This document shows positions 23,568 through 30,429 of a stretch of DNA of 64,000 nt, piece by piece. Every line of letters begins with the position of its first letter. Position 1 is the stretch's first letter. Where the stretch lies: assembly GCA_964488535.1 (NCBI GenBank), contig CAZAUT010000005.1:1-64000 (forward strand), read 5' to 3'. The notes below the pieces were generated by a model that did not search any database, was not told where the DNA came from, and saw only the letters and a list, made by a program, of their open reading frames with translations. Source of the DNA: GWB1-38-13 sp964488535. GTDB lineage: Bacteria > Patescibacteriota > Microgenomatia > UBA8517. Both the position numbers and the translations under genes were made by a program.

Positions 23568-23778
23568 GCCACACTTCCTTATCCTCTCTTTGACACTTTC
23601 TAAACAGCTTGCACGAATCAGACGTGAAGCGACATACGAAACCACCACCCTGAAGAGGCGCACCCATTGTGGAACAATTACATCCTTTGCCTTTGTTCTT
23701 TCTTTCTCGACAAGGGTTAGGGAAAGTGCACGTTACACCACCAACACCCACGATCTCAAAAGGACTTCCTTGAGTCAT
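23539..23778 (-). CDS. Possible small Cys-rich protein
   Basis: An open frame of 79 codons on the minus strand in the otherwise empty gap between ybaB and recR, overlapping the end of ybaB by 29 nt. The product has seven Cys (TCTFPNPC, KGCNCS, FVCRF, DSCKLFRKC), which could form disulfides or a zinc knuckle. On the minus strand AGGG lies 7 nt before the ATG, and a TATATT box is about 18 nt before it. No family was recognised. It may also be chance; the Cys density and start signals are the only support. Confidence 0.3.
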   Translation of the reverse strand: MTQGSPFEIVGVGGVTCTFPNPCRERKNKGKGCNCSTMGAPLQGGGFVCRFTSDSCKLFRKCQREDKEVWPSSSLPEDR

Positions 23779-23811
23779 AATATTGCCCTGTAATATAGAT
23801 TCAAATTCCTA

Positions 23812-23817
23812 TAAAAT
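23812..23817 (+). promoter_or_regulatory. -10 box TAAAAT, 7 nt before recR start
   Basis: TAAAAT is followed by CAAACGT and ATG 23825. This both selects the start and predicts a leaderless recR mRNA. Confidence 0.5.
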
Positions 23818-23824
23818 CAAACGT

Positions 23825-24472
23825 ATGAGGATTCCAAAGGCCATAACCGATATTATTGATTCTTTTCAAAAACTTCCCGGAATTGGACCCAAATCCGCTC
23901 AACGATTGGCGTTCTATCTTCTTCATGTTCCGCAATACGAACTTGATTCATTTGCGCAGTCGCTAACAAACCTCAAGAAAAATACGGTTTTATGCTCATC
24001 TTGCAAAAACGTTACCGAATCTGATCCATGTCCGATCTGTCTTGATACTTCACGCGACCAAAATACGATAATGGTTGTTGAGCAGCCGATCGATCTTTTG
24101 GCTTTTGAGCGTTCGGGGAAATACAAAGGACTTTATCATGTTTTGCACGGGGTTATTAATCCGCTTGAAAATATCGGACCAGATGAGATCTTTATAAATG
24201 AGCTGGTAAAAAGAGTAGAACCCGCCTCCGCTGGAAGCTACGGTGAGGTAAAAGAAATTATCATTGCCACTAATCCCACCATGGAAGGGGATGCGACGGC
24301 GATGTATATTGTAGGTAGGGTAAAAGAGTCCTTCGGCTCCGCTCAGGATAAACAAGAGGGCGAAAAGGTAAAAGTTACACGGCTGGGCATGGGGATTCCG
24401 ACGGGAGCGGATTTGGAATATGCGGACGAGGCAACATTAAAAGAAGCGATAGCGGGAAGAAGAGAGATGTAA
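23825..24472 (+). CDS. recR: Recombination protein RecR
   Basis: RecR works with RecO/RecF to load RecA at gaps. The 215-aa protein has the helix-hairpin-helix LPGIGPKSAQRLAFYLL (about 17-33), the Cys4 zinc finger CSSC...CPIC, and a Toprim domain beginning IMVVEQPIDLLAFE and including ATNPTMEGDATAMYI. Between VGRVKE and VKVTRLGMGIP lies an extra SFGSAQDKQEGEK (about 24328-24368), encoded by a repeat (CCTTCGGCTCCGCTCAGGAT) that matches an intergenic copy at about 28862-28881. RecR is normally about 200 aa, so the insertion accounts for the extra length. ATG 23825 is the family start. Confidence 0.95.
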   Translation: MRIPKAITDIIDSFQKLPGIGPKSAQRLAFYLLHVPQYELDSFAQSLTNLKKNTVLCSSCKNVTESDPCPICLDTSRDQNTIMVVEQPIDLLAFERSGKYKGLYHVLHGVINPLENIGPDEIFINELVKRVEPASAGSYGEVKEIIIATNPTMEGDATAMYIVGRVKESFGSAQDKQEGEKVKVTRLGMGIPTGADLEYADEATLKEAIAGRREM

Positions 24473-24615
24473 AATTAAAGATACCAATATACCAATAGGT
24501 GCGAATGATACTAATGAATACTAATAAATACAAATATTGGTTAATGAAAATGTGAATTATTGGTATTTAATTCGTATACATTTGTATTATTAGTAAATAT
24601 TCGTATATTGGTATC
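24473..24615. repeat. MITE-like element, copy 2 (143 bp)
   Basis: 140 of 143 positions are identical to 20893-21035, with the same 13-bp terminal inverted repeats. It begins right after the recR stop and ends 8 nt before the next start codon. Confidence 0.85.
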
Positions 24616-24623
24616 GTTTACTT

Positions 24624-25094
24624 ATGTTTAATCAAAAACCCCCAACAAAAAAGAAAGATGATACGGGTTTTATAAGCCGGGTTATCGGTGCTGTGACCGA
24701 AGAGACGGAAAAGTTGTTCGACAGTTTAGTTGGGCAAGTTACGGGAGACAGTACCGCAAACGCCGATCAATCTAACCCGATTGCAGAGGCGATGCAGCAG
24801 AAGACCGAAGTAGAAGGAATTGAGAAACAAAACAAAATCAATAGAGTAAGAAAACACATAAGAACACAGGAGGCACTCGATAACGAACTGAAAATGATCA
24901 GACAGAAAGCGATGGAAGCTGAAAAGGCAAGAGCAGAAGAAACCGAGCGTCAATTTAAGGTCATTGACCCAGGGGAGTCAATGGAAGAAAAACCACTGCC
25001 TCTGACTTCAAAACCAAAGCGGGGAATGATGCAAGGTAAGCCCGGTACCTCCAAAGGCGAAACCGGACCAGAGGTAAGAAAGAGCAAACAGTGA
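24624..25094 (+). CDS. Hypothetical charged, helical protein
   Basis: A 156-aa hydrophilic protein without membrane segment or signal. The middle (about residues 58-112) is a long, highly charged helix, probably a coiled coil (QNKINRVRKHIRTQEALDNE). The C-terminus is a basic, Pro/Gly-rich tail (KPKRGMMQGKPGTSKGETG) that is probably disordered. I do not recognise a family. It follows recR after a MITE-like element and may belong to the same transcript. Function is unknown. Confidence 0.65.
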   Translation: MFNQKPPTKKKDDTGFISRVIGAVTEETEKLFDSLVGQVTGDSTANADQSNPIAEAMQQKTEVEGIEKQNKINRVRKHIRTQEALDNELKMIRQKAMEAEKARAEETERQFKVIDPGESMEEKPLPLTSKPKRGMMQGKPGTSKGETGPEVRKSKQ

Positions 25095-25247
25095 GGTAGG
25101 CACTAGGATTACCAAGTTCCCATAAGTTCCTCTAAATCCCCATACATCCCCATAAACTCCCTTAAATTCTAGTAGTGTCGCTGCGACCCCGTTGGATGTT
25201 TACCCCCTAATAGGGGAAGCAATCTCAACCAAGCCCTATAGCCAATC

Positions 25248-25282
25248 AACTCGAGTTTGTAGTAACAAACAAGAGTTTTTGA
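25248..25282 (+). terminator. Possible terminator after the recR/24624 transcript
   Basis: AACTC-GA-GTTTGT-AGTA-ACAAAC-AA-GAGTT followed by TTT: an 11-bp interrupted stem, 4-nt loop and T-run. Confidence 0.45.
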
Positions 25283-25512
25283 ATATACAATCTCTTACGA
25301 AGAGTTGCAAACTTGAGTAAGAGGAGTATATCCCCTACGGGGTGATATCGTATCTACACCTTGATACTCCCATTATCTGAAAAATTGTGCCATATTGGCA
25401 ATGCACGTGCATGATGATTATGTCACTTTTTAATAATTTAACATCTTGATAATAGAGCAATTTTTTAAAATATTCTATCTGATTTCCCGATTACCTAAAA
25501 TTCTTATTGAGA

Positions 25513-25518
25513 TATAAT
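25513..25518 (+). promoter_or_regulatory. -10 box TATAAT, 8 nt before the NUDIX gene
   Basis: A consensus TATAAT 8 nt before ATG 25527 (5 nt before the alternative TTG 25524). A leaderless or nearly leaderless mRNA is predicted. Confidence 0.5.
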
Positions 25519-25526
25519 CTGATTTG

Positions 25527-25925
25527 ATGAAAAGAAATCATTTGGCAGGTTGTGTAATTTTGAATGAAGAAGGTAAATTGTTATTGATTCATAGAAACAC
25601 TCGAAAGAGGGTCCAATGGGAAATTCCCGGCGGGAAAATGGAAGAAAAAGAAAAACCACAAACAACCGCTAAAAGAGAGGCAAAAGAAGAGCTTAATGTT
25701 GAAGTTGAAATTGTCAAAAAACTGGGAAGACATGAATTCAGTGAAGATGATTTCATCGGGGACTACACTTGGTATCTCGCTTTGATAAAATCAGGAACTC
25801 TAAAACTAATGGAATATAAATTTGATGATATGAGGTATTTTTCATGGGAAGAATTAAACATTATGTACGACCAATTATCGGCAAATACGAAAAATTTGGT
25901 TAAGGCATGTTTTGAGAAAAAATAG
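25527..25925 (+). CDS. NUDIX hydrolase
   Basis: A 132-aa NUDIX-fold pyrophosphohydrolase, perhaps cleaning up oxidised nucleotides. The NUDIX box runs from GGKMEEKEKPQTTAKREAKE to ELNVE (about 33-57) and has the required G-x5-E-x7-REx2EE pattern. Substrate cannot be told from the sequence; the small size and the VLNEEGKLLLIHRN start resemble MutT-type enzymes. ATG 25527 is preferred to TTG 25524. The GNAT gene starts 10 nt after its stop, so the two are probably one operon. Confidence 0.88.
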   Translation: MKRNHLAGCVILNEEGKLLLIHRNTRKRVQWEIPGGKMEEKEKPQTTAKREAKEELNVEVEIVKKLGRHEFSEDDFIGDYTWYLALIKSGTLKLMEYKFDDMRYFSWEELNIMYDQLSANTKNLVKACFEKK

Positions 25926-25935
25926 AAATATAAAA

Positions 25936-26442
25936 ATGACAAAAGTTGGTTTAAATATCAGAAAAGCAAATAAAAAAGATGCACAATCCATCGCAAAGGG
26001 GTTCAAAAATGCGTACCTGCCTCTTTTTAAGGAACAAAACCTTTCCCAGACGACGATTAATGAAATGTATTTTCTTAACGACGAGTCGCATATATTGGAC
26101 AGATTAAATAATAATTATTTTTTTATAGCAGAAGAAAGGAAAAACAAGGAATTTGTTGGGGTCATAGGTTTAAGAAAAGATGATTCCTCAAATGTTCACA
26201 ACAGAATCTCTACATTTTTTGTTTTGGAAAAGTACCGTGGCAAGGGGATTGGTTCAATGCTTTTTGGCAGAGTTCTTATTGAAGCTAAAAAATTGGGAGT
26301 GGAAAAGTTGGTGGTTAGTTCAAGCATCGCGGGAGCAAAAATATATACCCATTGGGGATTTAAAAAAGTGAGAGATATTGTTAAAAACTTTCCAAATGGT
26401 GATAAATATAGAAATATTTGGATGGAGCGATATTTAAGATAA
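25936..26442 (+). CDS. GNAT-family N-acetyltransferase
   Basis: A 168-aa acetyl-CoA-dependent acetyltransferase. Motif A is visible as FVLEKYRGKGIGSMLFGRVL (the RGxGIG acetyl-CoA loop), preceded by the VGVIGLR strand, and followed by LVVSSSIAGAKIYTHWGFKKV, typical of GNAT domains. The substrate is unknown. ATG 25936 (MTKVGLNIRKA) is preferred because the domain begins at LNIRKANKKD; the upstream start would overlap the NUDIX gene by 14 nt. It is coupled to the NUDIX gene. Confidence 0.87.
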   Translation: MTKVGLNIRKANKKDAQSIAKGFKNAYLPLFKEQNLSQTTINEMYFLNDESHILDRLNNNYFFIAEERKNKEFVGVIGLRKDDSSNVHNRISTFFVLEKYRGKGIGSMLFGRVLIEAKKLGVEKLVVSSSIAGAKIYTHWGFKKVRDIVKNFPNGDKYRNIWMERYLR

Positions 26443-26462
26443 ATATTGCTACCCATCAGGCA

Positions 26463-26478
26463 ATGAGCCAAGTTTGGC
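26463..26478. repeat. Short palindrome GAGCCAAGTTTGGCTC
   Basis: A 16-bp perfect palindrome between the GNAT gene and cysS. It resembles single units of the 21-bp array after topA (CCAAGT...ACTCGG). Confidence 0.5.
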
Positions 26479-26550
26479 TCTCTTTCTCCACAAAGTAACA
26501 AAGTAACTATTAACCAATAATCACCCTCGTCTCCCGTTTTCGTTATGTGG

Positions 26551-26556
26551 TAGAAT
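26551..26556 (+). promoter_or_regulatory. -10 box TAGAAT, 7 nt before cysS start
   Basis: TAGAAT is followed by TGACTTG and ATG 26564. A leaderless mRNA is predicted. Confidence 0.45.
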
Positions 26557-26563
26557 TGACTTG

Positions 26564-27988
26564 ATGAACAAGGTTTTTCTATATAACACCCTCACCCGTA
26601 AAAAGGAAGAGTTTGTCCCCATAAATCCGCCTAATGTCGGGATTTATTCCTGTGGTCCGACCGTTTATTGGAATCAGCATATTGGGCATATGTATGCTTA
26701 TGTCCACTGGGATATTTTGGCAAGATACCTGCGGAGTATTGGTTATAACGTCAAATGGGTGATGAACATTACCGACGTTGGGCATATGACGGGAGAAAAC
26801 GTTGGAAATCCCGACACAGGCGAGGACAAGATGGAAAAAGGTGCGAAGAGGGAAAATGTGAGTGTGTGGCAGATTGCCGATAAATATATTGCTCAATTTC
26901 TTGATAGTGTTGATAAATTGGGGATAAAAAGACCCGACGTTTTGTGCCGCGCAACAGAACATATAAACGAGCAAATCGAACTTGTTAAAAAGATGGAAAG
27001 TAGAGGTTTTACTTATAAAACCTCAACGGGTATTGTTTTTGACACAAGCAAATTTCCCGATTACGCGGGATTTGCGAAATTAAAACTTACCCACCAAGAT
27101 GCAGGCAGCAGGGTAGAGGTGGATCAAGAAAAGAAAAATCCATGGGATTTTCTTTTGTGGGTCACAAACCAGCCGGAGCATATTATGAAATGGGATAGCC
27201 CATGGGGAGTTGGTTTCCCGGGATGGCATCTTGAATGTACGGCAATGTCAACAAAATATCTGGGGGAGAAGTTTGATATTCATACGGGTGGAAAAGAACA
27301 TGTGGCGATTCATCATACAAACGAGATTGCCCAGGGGTTTGGAGCGTTTGGTGCACGGACTGCCAATTATTGGCTTCATAACGAATGGCTGACTCTTAAG
27401 GGCGAAAAGATAAGCAAGAGTTTGGGAAATATGATAACAGTTTCGGACGTAATTGAAAAAGGATACGACCCTTTAGCAGTTCGGTATCTTATATTGAATT
27501 CAAATTACAGAAAAGGAATGGATTTTACATGGGAAGCCCTCGAAGCGGCGCAGAGATCCTTGGATAAACTGCGCGAGCAGGTGCTGGCTGCAAAAAACCA
27601 AACGGAAAGAACGGAATTATCGCCCGAAAAGGAGGACAAAAGAAAAAATCTGCAGGATGATTTCAACGAAGCGTTGTCTGATGATCTGAATGTGACAAAA
27701 GGCCTATCTATTTTATGGGAAGCGTTAAAAAGCAACATTCCGTCGGGGGATAAGTACGATTTGGCAATTAGTTTTGATGAAGTGTTGGGGTTGGGGTTAA
27801 AGCAAGTATCAGGTATCAAGTACCAGGTATCGGGTAAGATACAAAAACTTATAAACGAGAGAAATAAATTAAGAAATGAGGGGAAGTTTGATGAGGCGGA
27901 TTTAATAAGAAAACAGATTGAAGAAAAAGGATACACGGTTGTTGATACGAAAGAGAGTAGCAAAATAATTACCAATAAGTACAAATGA
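26564..27988 (+). CDS. cysS: Cysteinyl-tRNA synthetase
   Basis: A class I synthetase of 474 aa that charges tRNA-Cys. The zinc Cys is in YSCGPTVY, the HIGH motif is QHIGHMYAY, and further zinc ligands are in GWHLECTAMS and GGKEHVAIHHTNE. The signature loop is KISKS. The C-terminal helical domain contains KQVSGIKYQVSGK (about 27806-27845), a GTATCAGGTATCAAG microsatellite read in frame. The last codons, ITNKYK and the stop TGA, lie inside a MITE-like element (ACCAATAAGTACAAATGA), so a repeat supplies the C-terminus and stop. ATG 26564 is the family start. Confidence 0.95.
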   Translation: MNKVFLYNTLTRKKEEFVPINPPNVGIYSCGPTVYWNQHIGHMYAYVHWDILARYLRSIGYNVKWVMNITDVGHMTGENVGNPDTGEDKMEKGAKRENVSVWQIADKYIAQFLDSVDKLGIKRPDVLCRATEHINEQIELVKKMESRGFTYKTSTGIVFDTSKFPDYAGFAKLKLTHQDAGSRVEVDQEKKNPWDFLLWVTNQPEHIMKWDSPWGVGFPGWHLECTAMSTKYLGEKFDIHTGGKEHVAIHHTNEIAQGFGAFGARTANYWLHNEWLTLKGEKISKSLGNMITVSDVIEKGYDPLAVRYLILNSNYRKGMDFTWEALEAAQRSLDKLREQVLAAKNQTERTELSPEKEDKRKNLQDDFNEALSDDLNVTKGLSILWEALKSNIPSGDKYDLAISFDEVLGLGLKQVSGIKYQVSGKIQKLINERNKLRNEGKFDEADLIRKQIEEKGYTVVDTKESSKIITNKYK

Positions 27989-28100
27989 ACACCAATAAGT
28001 ACAAATAAATACAAATGAACAACACAGTATCAATAAACACGAGTAATTAAATTGGAAATTGGTAATATTTGTATATATTTGAAATTGGTACTTATTCTCT
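27968..28100. repeat. MITE-like intergenic element (cysS-28108)
   Basis: Contains ACCAATAAGTACAAATGA twice on the left (the first includes the cysS stop) and ATTTGAAATTGGTACTTATT on the right, as an inverted pair. Confidence 0.7.
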
Positions 28101-28107
28101 TTCTGCC

Positions 28108-28782
28108 ATGAAAAACGTTTTAAAAATAATTTCAATAATTTTATTAATTTCTGCCGTTGCAGGTGGATTGGGATATCTTTTCTTAAAAATTGACAATATT
28201 GAATCAAGAATCGAAAATATCGAAAGCAGCGGTAACAATAAAGTTACTGAAAACGTAAGTGTTGACTCTGCCCCAAATCGTGAATCTTACGTCGATGCAA
28301 AAGGATGCAGCGACGATTGTCAAAAAGAAATTGAAGATGCGGTTTTGAGGGCAGTTGACACCATTACTCCGGCGGTCAAGACAGTTACAACCTCTGTGCC
28401 TGCGTCAAAAATGGCCGGAACAACATATGTCCCGCTTGGTACAACCTATACGACAACTTCCACCGACTGGTACACTGTTGACGACAGTGCGACCTATATC
28501 GATCTGGTGAACGATTACGGAAGCAGTGCAACCGTCTCTTGGGAAGCTTCCTTGAAGGTTGCTCACGGAAACGGTCAGGCGTTTGCCCGCCTTTGGGATG
28601 ATACCAATAAGATAGCCGTTAACGGAAGCGAAATAACTTCAATTAATAATGTGGAATATAAATTGCTGACAACAGGCGTTCTTCCTTTCTGGAGAGGGAG
28701 GAATCTTTATAAGGTTCAGATAAAATCCCTAAATTCTTTTGAAGTGAGTTTTACGGGAGGGAAGATAAGAGTGGCATACTAA
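28108..28782 (+). CDS. Membrane-anchored extracytoplasmic protein, unknown
   Basis: A 224-aa protein with one N-terminal membrane helix (about residues 7-27), a short coiled-coil-like segment (IDNIESRIENIESSGNN), and an extracellular C-terminal domain (about 95-224). That domain is rich in Thr/Ser/Tyr and beta-strand pattern, ending in FTGGKIRVAY. Two Cys (CSDDC) may form a disulfide. No family was recognised. ATG 28108 is preferred as the upstream codons come from a repeat. The two genes downstream also encode envelope proteins. Confidence 0.75.
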   Translation: MKNVLKIISIILLISAVAGGLGYLFLKIDNIESRIENIESSGNNKVTENVSVDSAPNRESYVDAKGCSDDCQKEIEDAVLRAVDTITPAVKTVTTSVPASKMAGTTYVPLGTTYTTTSTDWYTVDDSATYIDLVNDYGSSATVSWEASLKVAHGNGQAFARLWDDTNKIAVNGSEITSINNVEYKLLTTGVLPFWRGRNLYKVQIKSLNSFEVSFTGGKIRVAY

Positions 28783-28988
28783 GAGGAATAAATCAAAAGT
28801 CAAACATCAAGTTTAAAAAGAAGAAAAACTGGAAGAATAAACATTTTTGCATTTTGAATTATCCTTCGACTGCTCTCAGGATCCTGGGTTTACCGAATGG
28901 ATATTTTGATTTTTGAGATTTGATGTTTGATTTGTTGATTTACTGAATTACTCTTTAACAAGACTCTTTTTTTTCGTTATTATTAATT
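28783..28988. repeat. Intergenic region with inverted AT-rich repeats
   Basis: The left part (TCAAAAGTCAAACATCAAG) and the right part (GATTTGATGTTTGATTTG) are approximate inverted copies. Between them lies CCTTCGACTGCTCTCAGGAT, the intergenic counterpart of the insertion found inside recR. Confidence 0.55.
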
Positions 28989-29828
28989 ATGATTAAAATT
29001 ATATATTCTTTTTTGATTTCATTAATTTTTATAATATTTTCTCCCATTTCTGCTTATTCCCAAAATCCGGCAAGAGAGGAGTATTCAAAAATATTTGAAA
29101 ATTATTTGATTAAATATGAAGAGTATACTGCTTCGCACGAGCTATACACTCTTTCAAAGAAGCAGTATGAGCAATATCAGACCCTTTCTGCAAAAGAAAA
29201 GCTTCAGAAGGATCTCTCCGATATGCTGAAAAAAAGAGATCTTGTGCTGGTTTACTACTACAACGCGGTAGCATCAAAACTCGATGATGGGGTAATTGTA
29301 GTAAGTGATGAAATCCGAAACGAATATAAACAAAAATTGGCCGGTGAAGTTCTTTGGCTTAATGAACACATGTCCTCCTATCAGGCTACTTCCAGTCCCG
29401 AGCAGCTATCGTTAAAATCGGCAGAAACTCAGACACGTTACAATGATTTTTCGGGTAATCTGCATAGATGTTTGTACTACATTGCGCGTGGCAAACTTGA
29501 CTACTACAACAACCGTTTCAATTATTTATATAACGATCTTTATTCCCTGAGTGAAAAGATCAAGAACGAACAGAGAGAAGCCTATATGTTGAGCGACGCA
29601 AAAATTGAAATAATATACCGGTGGTTTGGTGAGATAGAACTGAAAAATACTGAGTTTCAGGATGTGGTCACACAGGCAGACAATTCAATTGTCAAAGCTT
29701 CGGGTAAAAACTCACTGTCCGTATATAATAACGGGATAAAATTGGTCAACGATGCAAAAATAATTTTATTAACGAAGATCGCTCATGCCAATGAAGTAGC
29801 AAGAGAAATTAAAGTTTCGGAAAATTAA
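28989..29828 (+). CDS. Secreted helical protein, unknown
   Basis: A 279-aa protein with a clear signal peptide (about 1-25, ending ISAYSQ). The mature part is almost wholly helical and Tyr/Lys/Glu-rich, probably forming helical bundles or coiled coils (EEYSKIFENYLIKYEEYTAS). No domain was recognised. It is followed after 4 nt by a single-pass membrane protein, and the two are probably co-translated and may form an envelope complex. This is inferred from spacing only. Confidence 0.75.
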   Translation: MIKIIYSFLISLIFIIFSPISAYSQNPAREEYSKIFENYLIKYEEYTASHELYTLSKKQYEQYQTLSAKEKLQKDLSDMLKKRDLVLVYYYNAVASKLDDGVIVVSDEIRNEYKQKLAGEVLWLNEHMSSYQATSSPEQLSLKSAETQTRYNDFSGNLHRCLYYIARGKLDYYNNRFNYLYNDLYSLSEKIKNEQREAYMLSDAKIEIIYRWFGEIELKNTEFQDVVTQADNSIVKASGKNSLSVYNNGIKLVNDAKIILLTKIAHANEVAREIKVSEN

Positions 29829-29832
29829 TCCT

Positions 29833-30369
29833 ATGACCGGCAATAACTCAAAAATTCAAGAAATACAGGATCGTGTTCCCGCTCCGCCCGTTGCCGGCGG
29901 TAAAGCGGATTTTTCAAAAAAGGTAAAAGAGGTTTTTGGTGCAAGATTACCTAAAAATGAACAGTCTGGTGAAAAAACGGCGGAGGCCTCATCCGAAAAA
30001 AAACCCGAATATGAAGGGCAGCAGACGGAGAAGTTGTACGACATCAAGGATATTGCTAAAAATCTTACCCCGAAAAAGATTTTAAAATTATTGATTTTGG
30101 TGGTATTGCTTGTATTGGTTTTAATGGCGCTGTATGTAAAATTTATAAAAAAGGGTAACGTAAGACCTCCGGACATAATGATAGATGTTCCCCGACCGAC
30201 ATCAAGTGATTTATATCAAAAATACAAGCCGTCCATATATGCCGAAGATACCAATTTCAAAAAGATTGACGAGGGACTCTCTGTTTTACAGAATGAAGCT
30301 CAAAGTGTGATACTGGAGGAGAAATCTTTGCTTCCCCCTAAAGTGGATTTTAATATCACTTTTAATTAA
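29833..30369 (+). CDS. Single-pass membrane protein, unknown
   Basis: A 178-aa protein with a hydrophilic N-terminal part (about 1-80, Pro/Ala/Glu-rich), one membrane helix (about 83-105, KLLILVVLLVLVLMALYV) and an extracytoplasmic C-terminal part (about 110-178). The helix is followed by KFIKKG, so by the positive-inside rule the orientation is not obvious. It lies 4 nt after the secreted helical protein. No family was recognised. Confidence 0.72.
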   Translation: MTGNNSKIQEIQDRVPAPPVAGGKADFSKKVKEVFGARLPKNEQSGEKTAEASSEKKPEYEGQQTEKLYDIKDIAKNLTPKKILKLLILVVLLVLVLMALYVKFIKKGNVRPPDIMIDVPRPTSSDLYQKYKPSIYAEDTNFKKIDEGLSVLQNEAQSVILEEKSLLPPKVDFNITFN

Positions 30370-30391
30370 CCGTCTATAATAGTTCAAAAGA

Positions 30392-30407
30392 ACGACCGTA
30401 TGGTCGT
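30392..30407. terminator. Possible terminator between convergent genes
   Basis: ACGACC-GTAT-GGTCGT followed by GGGTTGTTTATTT on the plus strand, located between genes that converge at 30369 and 30430. The T-run is imperfect. Confidence 0.35.
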
Positions 30408-30429
30408 GGGTTGTTTATTTCCGGCTTGT

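Larger units (their letters stand above)
25095..25523. other. 429-nt non-coding region with consecutive hairpins
   Basis: No gene is supported. After a pyrimidine-rich repeat (25109-25170) several hairpins follow. CCCC-TAATA-GGGG (25204-25216) lies inside a GTTG/CAAC stem (25191-25229). GTTTGT-AGTA-ACAAAC lies inside AACTC/GAGTT (25248-25277) and is followed by a T-run, so it could be a terminator. CTCTTAC/GTAAGAG (25292-25323) and CCCC-TA-CGGGG (about 25332-25342) come next. The chain could be an unrecognised structured RNA. I looked for the SRP RNA, RNase P and tmRNA signatures and did not see them. Confidence 0.4.

Noticed and set aside
25175..25345. SRP RNA, RNase P RNA or tmRNA
   Set aside because: The GGAA tetraloop with AGGTC/AGCAG context, the P4 signature and the tmRNA tag frame were not found; only a partial GGGGAAGCA resemblance to SRP RNA.
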